A DNA stretch of 45,518 nt from Streptacidiphilus anmyonensis (GCF_000787855.1 NZ_BBPQ01000014.1:1-45518); one strand, 5' to 3'; shown: positions 1 through 8,876, counted from the stretch's first letter. Numbers and translations: made by a program. The notes: generated by a model not told the origin, from the letters alone.

Positions 1-98
1 TGTCTCACGACAGCACTTGTTCATGAGTTTGGGAGGCGCTCCCGCGGCGGTCGTTCGATTCTCGCCGGGTCGCCCGGACGGCAGCGGATCGATTGGAG

Positions 99-692
99 TC
101 AGGCGGTGTGTGCCGGGAAGAGGCGGCCGACGGCGGAGACAACCGCTGCTCGGCGCGCTGCGAGGAACCCGGCCTGCTCGTCGTGATCAGGCGGCAGCAG
201 GTCGGACTGGGATGCCCAGGCCATAGCGATCTGGTTGACGAAGACGAGGATGTCAATCGGCTCCCACGCGGTGTCCAGCTGGCCCACCGCCTGGGCTCTG
301 CGCAGTTGCTCGACCTTGCCAGCGACGGACTGCCGGACGGCGTCGTCGCCTCCGTCACCGTTGGCGTCCAGCTCCAGCTGGCCCCAGCGCAGGAGCCGGA
401 AGTGCTCGGGGTGGTCCAGGAAGTAGTCGTGGATACGGCCGGCGTAGGCGGGCAGGTCTGCGGGGTCCAGCCGGGTCGCTTCCGCCACGGCTGCCAGCTC
501 CTGGGCCGAGACGTGCCGGTACAACTCCTCCTTGGAGCCGAAGTAGGCGTAGAAGCGTTCCTTGCTGGTCCTGGCCGCCTTGGCGATGCGGTCAACCCGC
601 GCTCCGGCGATCCCGTGCCGGGAGAACTCAGCCAGGGCCGCCGCGAGGATGCGCTCACGGGCCGAATCGGCGCTGCTCCTGGTAGGGGTCAT
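99..692 (-). CDS. TetR/AcrR family transcriptional repressor
   Basis: A 197-residue TetR-type regulator. The N-terminal helix-turn-helix (about residues 10-55) carries the usual ERILAAALAEF, GIAGARVDRIAKAA and FYAYFGSKEELY elements; the C-terminal part is a ligand-binding domain with DUF1956-like features. The start is uncertain: ATG at 692 has GGAAGG almost touching it, and an in-frame GTG at 701 is the alternative. It is divergent from an aldo-keto reductase at 790, and two matching 13-bp inverted repeats lie between them, so autorepression and repression of the reductase are likely. The inducer cannot be read from sequence. Confidence 0.9.
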   Translation of the reverse strand: MTPTRSSADSARERILAAALAEFSRHGIAGARVDRIAKAARTSKERFYAYFGSKEELYRHVSAQELAAVAEATRLDPADLPAYAGRIHDYFLDHPEHFRLLRWGQLELDANGDGGDDAVRQSVAGKVEQLRRAQAVGQLDTAWEPIDILVFVNQIAMAWASQSDLLPPDHDEQAGFLAARRAAVVSAVGRLFPAHTA

Positions 693-710
693 ACCTTCCA
701 CGCTACCCGA

Positions 711-770
711 CCAAACCGTTTGGTTTGGATCTGGGCAGTCAGCGGCGTAAGGTCAAACCGAACAGTTTGG
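711..770. promoter_or_regulatory. Twin TetR operators and reductase promoter
   Basis: Two 13-bp inverted repeats with the same form: CCAAAC-C-GTTTGG at 711-723 and CCGAAC-A-GTTTGG at 758-770, with centres 47 bp apart. Between them lies a plausible rightward promoter, TTGGAT at 725-730, 17 bp, TAAGGT at 748-753. The second operator would cover the transcription start, which suits repression by the adjacent TetR protein. The repeats are seen; the binding is inferred. Confidence 0.7.
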
Positions 771-789
771 TTTGACATCGGGAGATTCC

Positions 790-1767
<978 letters not shown>

Positions 1768-1931
1768 CCAGGAGCCAGCGTCGATCCAGCACAAATGCTG
1801 CTCGTTCTCATGAACAAAGCCACTCCCGCGTCCTCGAAGGTGAGCCTCTGTGACCACAGCCCGAGGGCAACAGGGAAAGGCTCCAAGAACTCCCGCGTCG
1901 TGAACGACGGTGTCCTGGCAAGCTGGGGGGC

Positions 1932-2411
1932 ATGACGCCTCCCGACGACCAAGAGCTGAGTGCGGCGGTTCGCGACGCCGACTCGCCGGACTGGGCCGTT
2001 CGCGCGGCGTCCGGGAGGCGGCTCGCTGCAGCGGACAGGATGGACGAGGTTGCGGCTGTGCTGCACCGGCTTCTCCTGGACGCCCAGGACACCGCGGTGA
2101 CCCAGGAGACGGCCGAGGCGCTGCTCGCGCGCATGGACACCGCCGGGCTTCGCTGCGTGCTGTTGGCCAGGAGTTGGGCGAGCGAGACCTGGACTGCGGA
2201 TGAGATCCAAGCGGCCCTGGACTGTGATCCTGACTGGCTGACAACCGAAGGCGCGGACCGCCTGATCGCGCAGTTGCGTGAGCTGACGGGGGACACAGAC
2301 GCCGGAGTCCGCGACGAGGCCCAACGGATTCTGGCGCGGTTGCGGCCGCGCGAGGAATGGGCACGGGACGGGTCGTCGGCCCGGCCACCCACCAGCAGTG
2401 GGACACCTTGA
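1932..2411 (+). CDS. HEAT-repeat-like protein, function unknown
   Basis: A 159-residue helical protein with GGGGGG just before its ATG. The pattern of paired helices (DWAVRAASGRRLAAADRMDEV, then TQETAEALLARMD, then DAGVRDEAQRILARLR) resembles HEAT or ARM repeats, as in many small Streptomyces proteins of unknown role. No catalytic residues or signal peptide are seen. It is preceded by a 164-bp non-coding stretch and is probably transcribed alone. The reading frame has normal high-GC third-position bias, so it is likely a real gene. Confidence 0.7.
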   Translation: MTPPDDQELSAAVRDADSPDWAVRAASGRRLAAADRMDEVAAVLHRLLLDAQDTAVTQETAEALLARMDTAGLRCVLLARSWASETWTADEIQAALDCDPDWLTTEGADRLIAQLRELTGDTDAGVRDEAQRILARLRPREEWARDGSSARPPTSSGTP

Positions 2412-2588
2412 GCTCCGCTGAGAAGGCAGCAGCCGTCAGTCACATCCTGAGCATCCTGCATCGCTGAGCGCAGACCGACCCGTGTTCACACGACATCAGA
2501 AGGGTTTGCTCTGCGCCAGCAGCGCCGAGGTGATCGAGCAACTCCTGCAGGCCGGCCCCGCCTGCGCGCGCAAGTGCCATGATCGGGG
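2412..2588. other. Gap between convergent genes
   Basis: Separates the HEAT-like gene from the convergent DUF4262 gene. A short open stretch near 2505-2640 on the plus strand reads like normal codon usage but has no start or recognisable domain, and may be a remnant. No clear terminator was found. Confidence 0.3.
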
Positions 2589-3137
2589 TCAGAGCTCGGC
2601 GGTCCAGACTCCGACCGGGTGTTCACTGGGCGGCAGCCACAGCTGAGGCTGCGAGTTTCGATGCGCGGGCTCACTGCGGTCCTCCCAGTGAAAGCGCCCG
2701 TTCGTGTCGGGCCAGGCCACCTGCAGAACCGGGAGGGGCGGACGGCGGTAGAACCCGATGGCCCGTCCGAAGAAGGTCCGGTACCAGCGAGGATCAGCCT
2801 GTCTGAGCGTCACCGGCAGGCCGCGTGCGACGCCGTCATGCTCCTGGCCGTCCGCCAGTGCCGCGCCGGCCGCGACCTTCTCGCCGAGGGTGTCGAGCAT
2901 GCGGTGCATGAGGTGGACATCGAGTCCGAACATCGCAAGCTCAGGCGTGCCGTGCGTATGAGCCAGGCCGATCGTGTAGGCGAACCCCGGGCCGATCTCG
3001 TCCTCGTAAACCATCGTGACGTGCCATCCGTGCTCCTGCACATGGCCGATGATCGTCCGATCGACATGGTCGGCGTCGTCCCGGTCGCCGTAGTCGTGGC
3101 ACAGGACGCAGCGGCACTGGAATGGATCACCGGTCAT
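2589..3137 (-). CDS. DUF4262 domain protein
   Basis: A 182-residue protein with the DUF4262 pattern: an N-terminal Cys cluster (CRCVLCHDYG), then HGWHVTMVYEDEIGPGFAYTIGL and HGTPELAMFGLD, and a C-terminal VLQVAWPDTNGRFHWE. DUF4262 proteins are widespread in actinobacteria and have no assigned function. ATG 3137 was chosen because the upstream in-frame extension (to 3290) lacks family similarity. It stands alone on the minus strand. Confidence 0.85.
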   Translation of the reverse strand: MTGDPFQCRCVLCHDYGDRDDADHVDRTIIGHVQEHGWHVTMVYEDEIGPGFAYTIGLAHTHGTPELAMFGLDVHLMHRMLDTLGEKVAAGAALADGQEHDGVARGLPVTLRQADPRWYRTFFGRAIGFYRRPPLPVLQVAWPDTNGRFHWEDRSEPAHRNSQPQLWLPPSEHPVGVWTAEL

Positions 3138-3292
3138 GCGTTTGAGGGTACGAGGTGAGCGCTGGAGCGGGGTCGGCGGGCCCGGCACTCGATTCGCCCA
3201 GGGGCCTGTCCGGCGGCTCCTGCCAGACAGGTATCCGCGCCGCAAAAGTCGCTCACACGAATGCGACATCGCCCGATGACTGCTGCTCACGG

Positions 3293-3317
3293 TCCCGATA
3301 CCTCAAAGGTATCGGGA
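3293..3317. promoter_or_regulatory. Inverted repeat, probable LysR box
   Basis: A perfect inverted repeat with 11-bp arms, TCCCGATACCT and AGGTATCGGGA, and a 3-nt spacer. Its core, GATACC-N5-GGTATC (3297-3313), fits the LysR T-N11-A rule and occurs again at 5110-5126 before the LysR gene. It lies 43 bp upstream of the metallo-hydrolase start. Confidence 0.7.
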
Positions 3318-3359
3318 TCACGGAACAGGTATTGGACGCCCGAGCGGGTCGGTCACACC

Positions 3360-4208
3360 ATGGCTGTCATGTCACCTCTCCCCATGCCCGTCGCTTGGTC
3401 CGAGCCTCTCCCCGAGGCGGCGCCGCCACCTGGCATGGCTCTCTTCCAACTGCCGACGGGGACCTACGAAACAAGGGCAGCGTTCGCATTCAAGGGCGGT
3501 TCGTTCCGCGACAAGCGCCGTTTCGCGGCGACCGCGGTCCTGGTGCGACATCCGAGCGGCGACCTGCTGATCGATGCCGGATTCGGCTCCCAGGTCGGGG
3601 CGCATATCCAGTCGCTGCCGCGGTACGAGCGCGCCCCGTACGAGCTGATCCGCAGTGCGAGCGCACAGTTGAAGGCGAGCGGCTACGACCTCGGCCATCT
3701 GCGCGGCGTACTGGTGACGCACGCGCACTGGGACCACGTGAGCGGCCTCGCGGATCTCCAGGTGCCGATCCTGATGAACGCCGGAGAGCTGGAATACTCG
3801 GGCGGAAACCGCGGCGGCCGAGTGTTCCGCAGCGTCTCCGCAGAGCACAGGATCGACCGGTACCAGTTCAACGGACCTCCCTATCTCGGCTTTCCGGCGA
3901 GCTTCGACGTGTACGGCGACGGCTCGGTGGTCGTCGTCCCCGCCCCCGGGCACACGACCGGCTCCGTGGTCGTCTTCGTCACCCTGCCGACCGGTCAGCG
4001 GTACGCCTTCATCGGCGACCTCACGTGGCAGCTCGACGGCATCCGCCGGCGTGCTGAGCGGCCACTCGTGCTGCGGATGCTCGCCGACAGCGACCCCAGG
4101 ATGCTCCGTGAGGATCTGCTGCGCGTGATAGCGCTCGCGGGCGCCATGCACATTGTCCCCGCCCACGACGTATCGGCGTACGACGGGATCCCGCTCCTCG
4201 GCGACTGA
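3360..4208 (+). CDS. Metallo-beta-lactamase-fold hydrolase
   Basis: A 282-residue MBL-fold hydrolase. The metal motif HxHxDH is plain as THAHWDHVSG; further ligands are the His of APGHTTGS, the Asp of FIGDLTW and the His of IVPAHD. The arrangement resembles the AHL-lactonase/AttM branch, but the substrate is unknown. ATG 3360 was preferred; ATG 3369 is possible. It has no signal peptide, so it is cytosolic. It converges on the LysR gene at 4248, and the same dyad precedes both, so the LysR product probably regulates it. Confidence 0.88.
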   Translation: MAVMSPLPMPVAWSEPLPEAAPPPGMALFQLPTGTYETRAAFAFKGGSFRDKRRFAATAVLVRHPSGDLLIDAGFGSQVGAHIQSLPRYERAPYELIRSASAQLKASGYDLGHLRGVLVTHAHWDHVSGLADLQVPILMNAGELEYSGGNRGGRVFRSVSAEHRIDRYQFNGPPYLGFPASFDVYGDGSVVVVPAPGHTTGSVVVFVTLPTGQRYAFIGDLTWQLDGIRRRAERPLVLRMLADSDPRMLREDLLRVIALAGAMHIVPAHDVSAYDGIPLLGD

Positions 4209-4230
4209 CCAGCTCGTCATGACTTCGACG

Positions 4231-4247
4231 ACCGGGATGAGCCCGGT
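4231..4247. terminator. Small hairpin between convergent genes
   Basis: ACCGGG-ATGAG-CCCGGT forms a 6-bp stem exactly between the ends of the MBL-fold and LysR genes. There is no U-tract; it may act as a weak bidirectional terminator. Confidence 0.35.
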
Positions 4248-5099
4248 TCAGGCGCGGTAGGCCGACGTCGCAGTCTGGACGAAGGACTGGATGAGCGGGC
4301 TCGTGTCGCCCCGCCGCCAGGCCGTGACCACGCGGCTGGGTGCCATGTCCGTCAGCGGCACGACCGTCAACTCCGCGGACGGCAGGTGTCCGAGCGGGGC
4401 GATGCCGACCGTGCCGTTCCACAGCACCGCCTGCACGCACTCCTGGACGGCGCGGACGACAGGACCCTCGCGGGGCTCCCCGCCGTTCCAGTACGCCTGC
4501 CAGATCGGATCGGTGCCCGCCGGGAACTGGAACCACCGTCGGCCGGACAGGTCCGCCAGCGTCAGATCGGCACGCTCGGCGAGGGGGTCGTCGCGACGCA
4601 GGAGCGCGCCGACCGGGTCGGCGCGCAGTTCGCGGACCGTCAGGCCGGTCTCGTTGAAGGGACCGCGGGTCAAGGCGATGTCGACCGAGCCGGCCGGCAG
4701 ACCGCAGGTCGGGTCCGTCAGGTCGGCCTCCCGGAGGCGGACCTCCACGCCCGGGTACCGCCTGCGGTAGGCGGCGGCCAGCCGGGTCGCGCCCGGGTCG
4801 GCGCTGTCGCTCAGGATGCCGACGGTGATGGTCGCGGTACCGGCCGCCGTGGCCACACGCACACGGGCGCGCTCGACCTGGTCGATCACGTTCCGCGCCT
4901 CCTCCAGCAGCACCACCCCGGCCGGGGTGAGAGCCACGCCGGTCGCGGAGCGGTGCAGCAGGGTGGCGCCGACGTCGGCCTCCAACCCCTTGATCGCCCG
5001 GCTCAGCGGCGGCTGGCTCATGTGCAGACGGGCCGCGGCCCTGCCGAAGTGGAGTTCCTCGGCGACGGCCACGAAGTACCGCAGCGTGCGTAGCTCCAT
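4248..5099 (-). CDS. LysR family transcriptional regulator
   Basis: A 283-residue LysR-type regulator. The N-terminal winged helix begins MELRTLRYFVAVAEELHFGRAA, with SQPPLSRAIKGLE as recognition helix, and the C-terminal effector domain runs from TITVGIL onward. The start at 5099 is fixed by the conserved MELR. Only 10 bp upstream lies GATACC-N5-GGTATC (5110-5126), the same dyad found before the MBL-fold hydrolase, which suggests autorepression and control of that hydrolase. The MFS gene ends within the dyad, so the LysR promoter must overlap the transporter's 3' end. Confidence 0.93.
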   Translation of the reverse strand: MELRTLRYFVAVAEELHFGRAAARLHMSQPPLSRAIKGLEADVGATLLHRSATGVALTPAGVVLLEEARNVIDQVERARVRVATAAGTATITVGILSDSADPGATRLAAAYRRRYPGVEVRLREADLTDPTCGLPAGSVDIALTRGPFNETGLTVRELRADPVGALLRRDDPLAERADLTLADLSGRRWFQFPAGTDPIWQAYWNGGEPREGPVVRAVQECVQAVLWNGTVGIAPLGHLPSAELTVVPLTDMAPSRVVTAWRRGDTSPLIQSFVQTATSAYRA

Positions 5100-5109
5100 A
5101 CTCAGCAAC

Positions 5110-5126
5110 GATACCCAGGCGGTATC
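5110..5126. promoter_or_regulatory. LysR box at its own gene
   Basis: GATACC-CAGGC-GGTATC matches the core at 3297-3313, including the 5-nt spacer. It overlaps the MFS stop codon (5125-5127) and lies 10 bp before the LysR start. It satisfies T-N11-A. Confidence 0.65.
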
Positions 5127-6402
5127 AGGGTGCGGGCGGGCGTGCGGCAGCCGTGCCATCCGGCGTGACGACCGGGGCTGCCCGCAGGCCCGGCCACCTC
5201 TCCGTGGCCGCTGCCAGTGCGGCGGCAAGGCCGGAGACGGCGACGAGTGCGGCGAACAAGGCGGGGTAGCCGCCGACGCCGGATGCGATCGCCGAGGTGG
5301 CCCAAGGGGCGAGGGCTGCCGCGACGGTGGCAGGGGCGGCGAGCAGGGCGCTGAGGTGTCCGTAGGCGGTGGTGCCCCAGCGGTCGGTGACGGCGGTGGC
5401 CTGGAGGAGGGTGAGGTTGCCGCGGACGGTTCCGGCAAGGACGGCGATGGCGACGAGCACCGGGATCGGGCCGGGGACGGCGGCGAGGAGAGCGGTGGTG
5501 GCCCCGCCTGCCGTGATGAGGATGACGGTCCGTCCGGTGACGCCGGTGCGTCGGGCGAGGGAGGCGTAGAGGGTGCGGCCGAGGGTCTGGCCCAGGCCGC
5601 CGAGGCCGAGCGCCCAGGCGGCGAGGGCGGGGCTGGCGCCGCGGTGGGTGAGCAGCGGGATGAGATTGAAGACGACCCCGTACATGGCGAAGGCGGACAG
5701 CGCCAACGCGCCCGCGAGCAGCACGAACTGTCGAGTTCGGCCGGGCGTGCTCCTGCGGCCGGTGAAGCGCTCGCTGACTCGGTGGGCGGCAGGCGGCCAG
5801 GGATACCGCTGTGCCAGACCGTGCAGCGGGATCGTGACGAGGGCGAGGACGGCGGCCAGGACCAGGTAGGTGTCGCGCCAGCCGAGTTGGGTGGCAAGGG
5901 CGGCAGTGATGGGCGCGAAGGCGGTGGAGGCGAGCCCTCCGGCGAGGGTGACGGTGGTCAACGCCCTTACCGGGGAGGGTTGGTGCCAGCCGGTGAGGGC
6001 GGCGAAGGCGGGCTGGTAGAACGTGGCCGCCATCGCGGTACCGGCAGCCGACCAAGCGACGAAGAAGACAGTCAGGTTGGGGGCCATTGCCACGCCGGTC
6101 AGGGCCAGACAACCGACGACGGAGCCGGTGGTCATGACCGTGCGCGGGCCGTGACGGTCGATGATGCGGCCGACGGGTATGCCTGCGAGGGCCGAGACGA
6201 GCAGGGCTGTGGTGAACGCGGCCGTCGTAGCGGGCGGGCTCCACCCTGTTGCGTGCGTGATGTGCGCGGTCAACACGGGGAAGGCGTAGTAGAGGATGCC
6301 CCATCCTGTGATCTGTGTGATGCAGAGGGCAGGCAGGGCGGTGCGGGGCCGCGACCGGTCGCTGGTTCCGGTCGCGGCCCCATCGGACTGCGGGGTGGTC
6401 AC
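5125..6402 (-). CDS. MFS transporter of the arsenic locus
   Basis: A 425-residue major facilitator with about 12 membrane segments. The loop 2-3 motif reads GRIIDRHGPRTVM. The first segment begins near ITGWGILYYAFPVLTAHI. The GTG start at 6402 overlaps by GTGA the TGA (6399-6401) of an in-frame C-terminal tail of the upstream flavoprotein frame, which is typical of translational coupling. It follows an ArsO-like flavoprotein and ArsR1, so it probably exports an arsenical or a related product. The substrate is inferred from context only; it is not recognisable as ArsB, Acr3 or ArsJ. Confidence 0.88.
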   Translation of the reverse strand: MTTPQSDGAATGTSDRSRPRTALPALCITQITGWGILYYAFPVLTAHITHATGWSPPATTAAFTTALLVSALAGIPVGRIIDRHGPRTVMTTGSVVGCLALTGVAMAPNLTVFFVAWSAAGTAMAATFYQPAFAALTGWHQPSPVRALTTVTLAGGLASTAFAPITAALATQLGWRDTYLVLAAVLALVTIPLHGLAQRYPWPPAAHRVSERFTGRRSTPGRTRQFVLLAGALALSAFAMYGVVFNLIPLLTHRGASPALAAWALGLGGLGQTLGRTLYASLARRTGVTGRTVILITAGGATTALLAAVPGPIPVLVAIAVLAGTVRGNLTLLQATAVTDRWGTTAYGHLSALLAAPATVAAALAPWATSAIASGVGGYPALFAALVAVSGLAAALAAATERWPGLRAAPVVTPDGTAAARPPAP

Positions 6403-6464
6403 GAGCCGCAACAGCCGCCGGAGGGCTCCGCCTTGATGGGAGCGCCGACGCTGAGCTGGACGAG
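6399..6464 (-). other. Untranslated CC-tail after amber stop
   Basis: Directly after the TAG of the flavoprotein gene the same frame stays open for 21 codons, ends in SGGCCGS and then TGA, which overlaps the MFS GTG start. It has no start codon of its own. The codons look like protein sequence and the CC ending suits a metalloid-binding tail. This suggests the flavoprotein once ended here and that TAG replaced a sense codon such as GAG. Confidence 0.6.
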
Positions 6465-7835
6465 CTACGGGGTCGGGGTGCAGCATCCGTTGCCGCTCGC
6501 CTGGGCGGTGTCGGGGGTCTCGAACAGTCCGGAGCCGCCGCAGACGCCGGTCTCGGGCAGGGTGAGCTCGACGCGGTCGGCGGCGTCGAGGTCGCCGGCG
6601 AGGGCGGCGGCGACGGAGCGGACCTGCTCGTAGCCGGTCAGGGCCAGGAACGTGGGCGCGCGGCCGTAGGACTTCATGCCGACGAGGTAGACGCCCGGCT
6701 CGGGGTGGGAGAGTTCGCGGTGGCCGTGCGGGTAGACCGTGCCGCAGGAGTGCTGGTTGGGGTCGATCAGCGGAGCCAGTCCGACGGGGGCCTGGAGGCG
6801 CTCGTCGAGGCGCAGCCGCAGTTCGTCGAGGTGGGACAGGTCGGGGCGGAAGCCGGTGAGGACGATGACCTCGTCGACGGGGTCGAGGCGGCGACCGTCT
6901 TCGGCGACCAGGATCACGCGGCCTTCGCTGTCGCGCTCGATGGCCTCGGTGCGGAAGCCGGTGACGGCGTCGGCGTGGCCGTTGTCGACGGCGGCCTTGG
7001 CGGCGAGCCCGAGCGCGCCGCGGGCCGGGAGCTGGTCGGCGCTGCCGCCGCCGAAGGTGGAGCCGCTGATGCCGCGTCGCAGCACCCAGACGACGTGCGT
7101 GCCCGCGCCGTCGGAGGGCGTGGCGAGGTCCGCGAGGTCCGCGAGGTCCGCGAGGGAGGCGAGGGAGGCGAGCGCGGTGAACGCGGACGCGCCGGCGCCG
7201 ACGACGGCGGTGCGCTTGCCCGCGTAGCGGGAGCGGACCTGGGGGTCGGTCAGGTCGGGGACGCGGTAGCTGATCCGGTCGGCGGCGGCGTGCTCGCCGA
7301 GTGCGGGCAGGCCGTTGGCGCCGGCCGGGCCGGGCTTGGTCCAGGTGCCCGAGGCGTCGACGACCGCGCGGGCGAGGATGCGTTCCTCGCGGCCGTCGGC
7401 GGTTTGGACCTGGACGGTGAAGGGCTGGGTGTCGCGGTCGGCGTCGACGATGCGGTCGCGTCCGGCGCGGGAGACGCCGGTGACCCGGGTGCCGTACCGG
7501 ACGCGGTCGCCGAGGGCGTCGGCCAGGGGCTGGAGGTACCGCTCGGCCCAGTCGCCGCCGGACGGGTAGGCGGCCGGGTCGGGCTTGGTCCATCCGGTCG
7601 GGGCGAGGAGCTTGTCCGCGGCGGGGTCGGTCAGCTCGCTCCAGGTGGAGAAGAGCCGCACGTGCGCCCACTCCCGTACTGCGGCTCCCGCGTGCGGGCC
7701 GGCCTCCAGGACCAGGGGTTTGAGGCCGCGTTCGACGAGGTGGGCGGCGGCGGCGAGACCGGCCGGTCCCGCGCCGATGACGACGACGGGCAGATCGGGG
7801 GAGGTGCTGCGGCTCATCGAGGTGCTCTGGCTCAT
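6465..7835 (-). CDS. arsO: ArsO-like flavin-dependent monooxygenase
   Basis: A 456-residue FAD/NAD(P)-binding protein of the family placed in actinobacterial ars operons as ArsO. Near the N-terminus the FAD Rossmann motif is VVVIGAGPAGLAAA. A second dinucleotide motif, TAVVGAGASAF, lies mid-protein. GFRPDLSHLDELRL and YLVGMKSYGRAP are typical late elements. The C-terminus is Cys-rich (TGVCGGSG, GNGCC). ATG 7835 has AGGAAC 8 bp upstream; ATG 7817 is the alternative. An in-frame tandem repeat codes LADLADLAD near the middle. It is divergent from arsR1 and upstream of the MFS gene. The family is thought to act on organoarsenicals; the reaction is not settled. An amber stop may have shortened it. 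Confidence 0.82.
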   Translation of the reverse strand: MSQSTSMSRSTSPDLPVVVIGAGPAGLAAAAHLVERGLKPLVLEAGPHAGAAVREWAHVRLFSTWSELTDPAADKLLAPTGWTKPDPAAYPSGGDWAERYLQPLADALGDRVRYGTRVTGVSRAGRDRIVDADRDTQPFTVQVQTADGREERILARAVVDASGTWTKPGPAGANGLPALGEHAAADRISYRVPDLTDPQVRSRYAGKRTAVVGAGASAFTALASLASLADLADLADLATPSDGAGTHVVWVLRRGISGSTFGGGSADQLPARGALGLAAKAAVDNGHADAVTGFRTEAIERDSEGRVILVAEDGRRLDPVDEVIVLTGFRPDLSHLDELRLRLDERLQAPVGLAPLIDPNQHSCGTVYPHGHRELSHPEPGVYLVGMKSYGRAPTFLALTGYEQVRSVAAALAGDLDAADRVELTLPETGVCGGSGLFETPDTAQASGNGCCTPTP

Positions 7836-7940
7836 CGGACTGTTCCTGTCACGGGTGCGGGACGGGGGGTCGCGGGGTGGGTCAGCAGCAGGTCGAGCCC
7901 GCGGCCTGGGGTCGCTCGCGGCGCCCTCCTCGGCTTCTGA

Positions 7941-8016
7941 ATCGACGTTTGTCGATGCAGCATGCAGCAAGGATTGCTCCGTGCCTCGATGGATGTCAAT
8001 ATTGACGCATGTCGAA
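7941..8016. promoter_or_regulatory. Two ArsR boxes in the divergent ars promoter
   Basis: Two sites of the form WTYGAC-N4-GTCGAW: ATCGAC-GTTT-GTCGAT at 7941-7956 and ATTGAC-GCAT-GTCGAA at 8001-8016. The second overlaps the arsR1 start codon (8009-8011). Also present is a 12-bp palindrome GTCAATATTGAC at 7995-8006. This fits repression of both divergent units by ArsR1. Confidence 0.65.
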
Positions 8017-8374
8017 TCTGAGCGTCTCGGAGCTGCCGGTCCTCCAGTCGGAGTCGGCGGTGCCGTGCTGCCCGCCGCTGACCGAGCGCCCGCTGTCGGC
8101 CGAGGAGGCCGAGCGTACGGCGGTGATGTTCAAGGCGCTGGGCGATCCGGTGCGGCTGCGGCTGTTCTCGCTGATCGCCTCGCACGAGGGCGGTGAGGCG
8201 TGCGTGTGCGACATCTCGGATGTCGGCGTGTCCCAGCCGACGGTCTCGCACCACCTGAAGAAGCTGAAGGACGCCGGGCTGCTGACCTCCGAGCGGCGTG
8301 CCACGTGGGTCTACTACAAGGTCGCGCCCGAGGTCGTCGCCTCCATGTCCGCCCTGCTGGACCTGCGCCGCTGA
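8009..8374 (+). CDS. arsR: ArsR family arsenic-responsive repressor
   Basis: A 121-residue ArsR/SmtB winged-helix repressor. The metalloid site is the classical CxC in EACVCDIS at the start of the alpha-3 helix, followed by the recognition helix VSQPTVSHHLKKLKDAGLL and the wing RRATWVYYKV. A further CC occurs near the N-terminus (AVPCCPPL). Known ArsR proteins with this CxC bind As(III) and leave the DNA. There is no ribosome site before ATG 8009, and an operator half-site overlaps the start codon, so the mRNA may be leaderless. It is divergent from arsO. Confidence 0.92.
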   Translation: MSNLSVSELPVLQSESAVPCCPPLTERPLSAEEAERTAVMFKALGDPVRLRLFSLIASHEGGEACVCDISDVGVSQPTVSHHLKKLKDAGLLTSERRATWVYYKVAPEVVASMSALLDLRR

Positions 8375-8430
8375 GCGCGCCCCGGCGTCGATGCCCGACA
8401 GGAACAGCCTGTCGTCCTAGGCTCGAAGGC

Positions 8431-8829
8431 ATGGAGTTCTACACGATCGGCCAGGCGGCTGAGCTGCTCGGGGTCAGTTCCGACACCGCGAGGCGGTGGG
8501 CGGATGCGGGACGGTTCGCCACCACGCGGGACGCCAAGGACCGGCGGATCGTGGAAGGGGCGGAACTCGCCGCGTTCTGCGTGGAGCTCGCGAGGGAAGA
8601 CGTCGGCGAGGACGGCGAGCGGCGTTCCACCTCGGCCCGCAACGCGTTCCCCGGCATCGTGACCGCGATCAAGCTCGGCGACGTCGCGGCGCAGGTCGAG
8701 GTCCAGGCCGGCGGATTCCGGCTCGTGTCGTTGCTGACCCGTGAGGCCGTCGAGGACCTCGGGTTGGAGGTCGGCATGCGGGCCACCGCCCGGGTGAAGT
8801 CGACCAGCGTCGTCATCGACCGGACCTGA
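8431..8829 (+). CDS. MerR-like HTH plus TOBE domain protein
   Basis: A 132-residue two-domain protein. Residues 1-50 are an excisionase/MerR-like helix-turn-helix (YTIGQAAELLGVSSDTARRWAD). From about residue 68, SARNAFPGIVTAIKLGDVAAQVEVQAGG to the end is a single TOBE/Mop domain, which in relatives binds molybdate or tungstate. The combination is known as a presumed molybdate-responsive regulator in actinobacteria. No molybdate ABC genes are next to it. It lies 56 bp after arsR1 on the same strand. It might respond to an oxyanion, but its link to arsenic is only positional. Confidence 0.85.
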   Translation: MEFYTIGQAAELLGVSSDTARRWADAGRFATTRDAKDRRIVEGAELAAFCVELAREDVGEDGERRSTSARNAFPGIVTAIKLGDVAAQVEVQAGGFRLVSLLTREAVEDLGLEVGMRATARVKSTSVVIDRT

Positions 8830-8837
8830 CCCGAAGC

Positions 8838-8869
8838 GGGACGATCGCAGGCCGGGACGATCGTAGGCC
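8838..8869. repeat. Tandem 16-bp direct repeat
   Basis: GGGACGATCGCAGGCC at 8838-8853 is followed at once by the same 16-mer with one change (8854-8869). It lies between the convergent ends of the TOBE and aquaporin genes. Confidence 0.6.
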
Positions 8870-8876
8870 GGGCGGT

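Noticed and set aside
5125..7671. An 848-codon frame apparently joining a long N-terminal part to the MFS transporter
   Set aside because: Only the last 425 codons are protein-like; the first half is out of frame over the ArsO-like gene.
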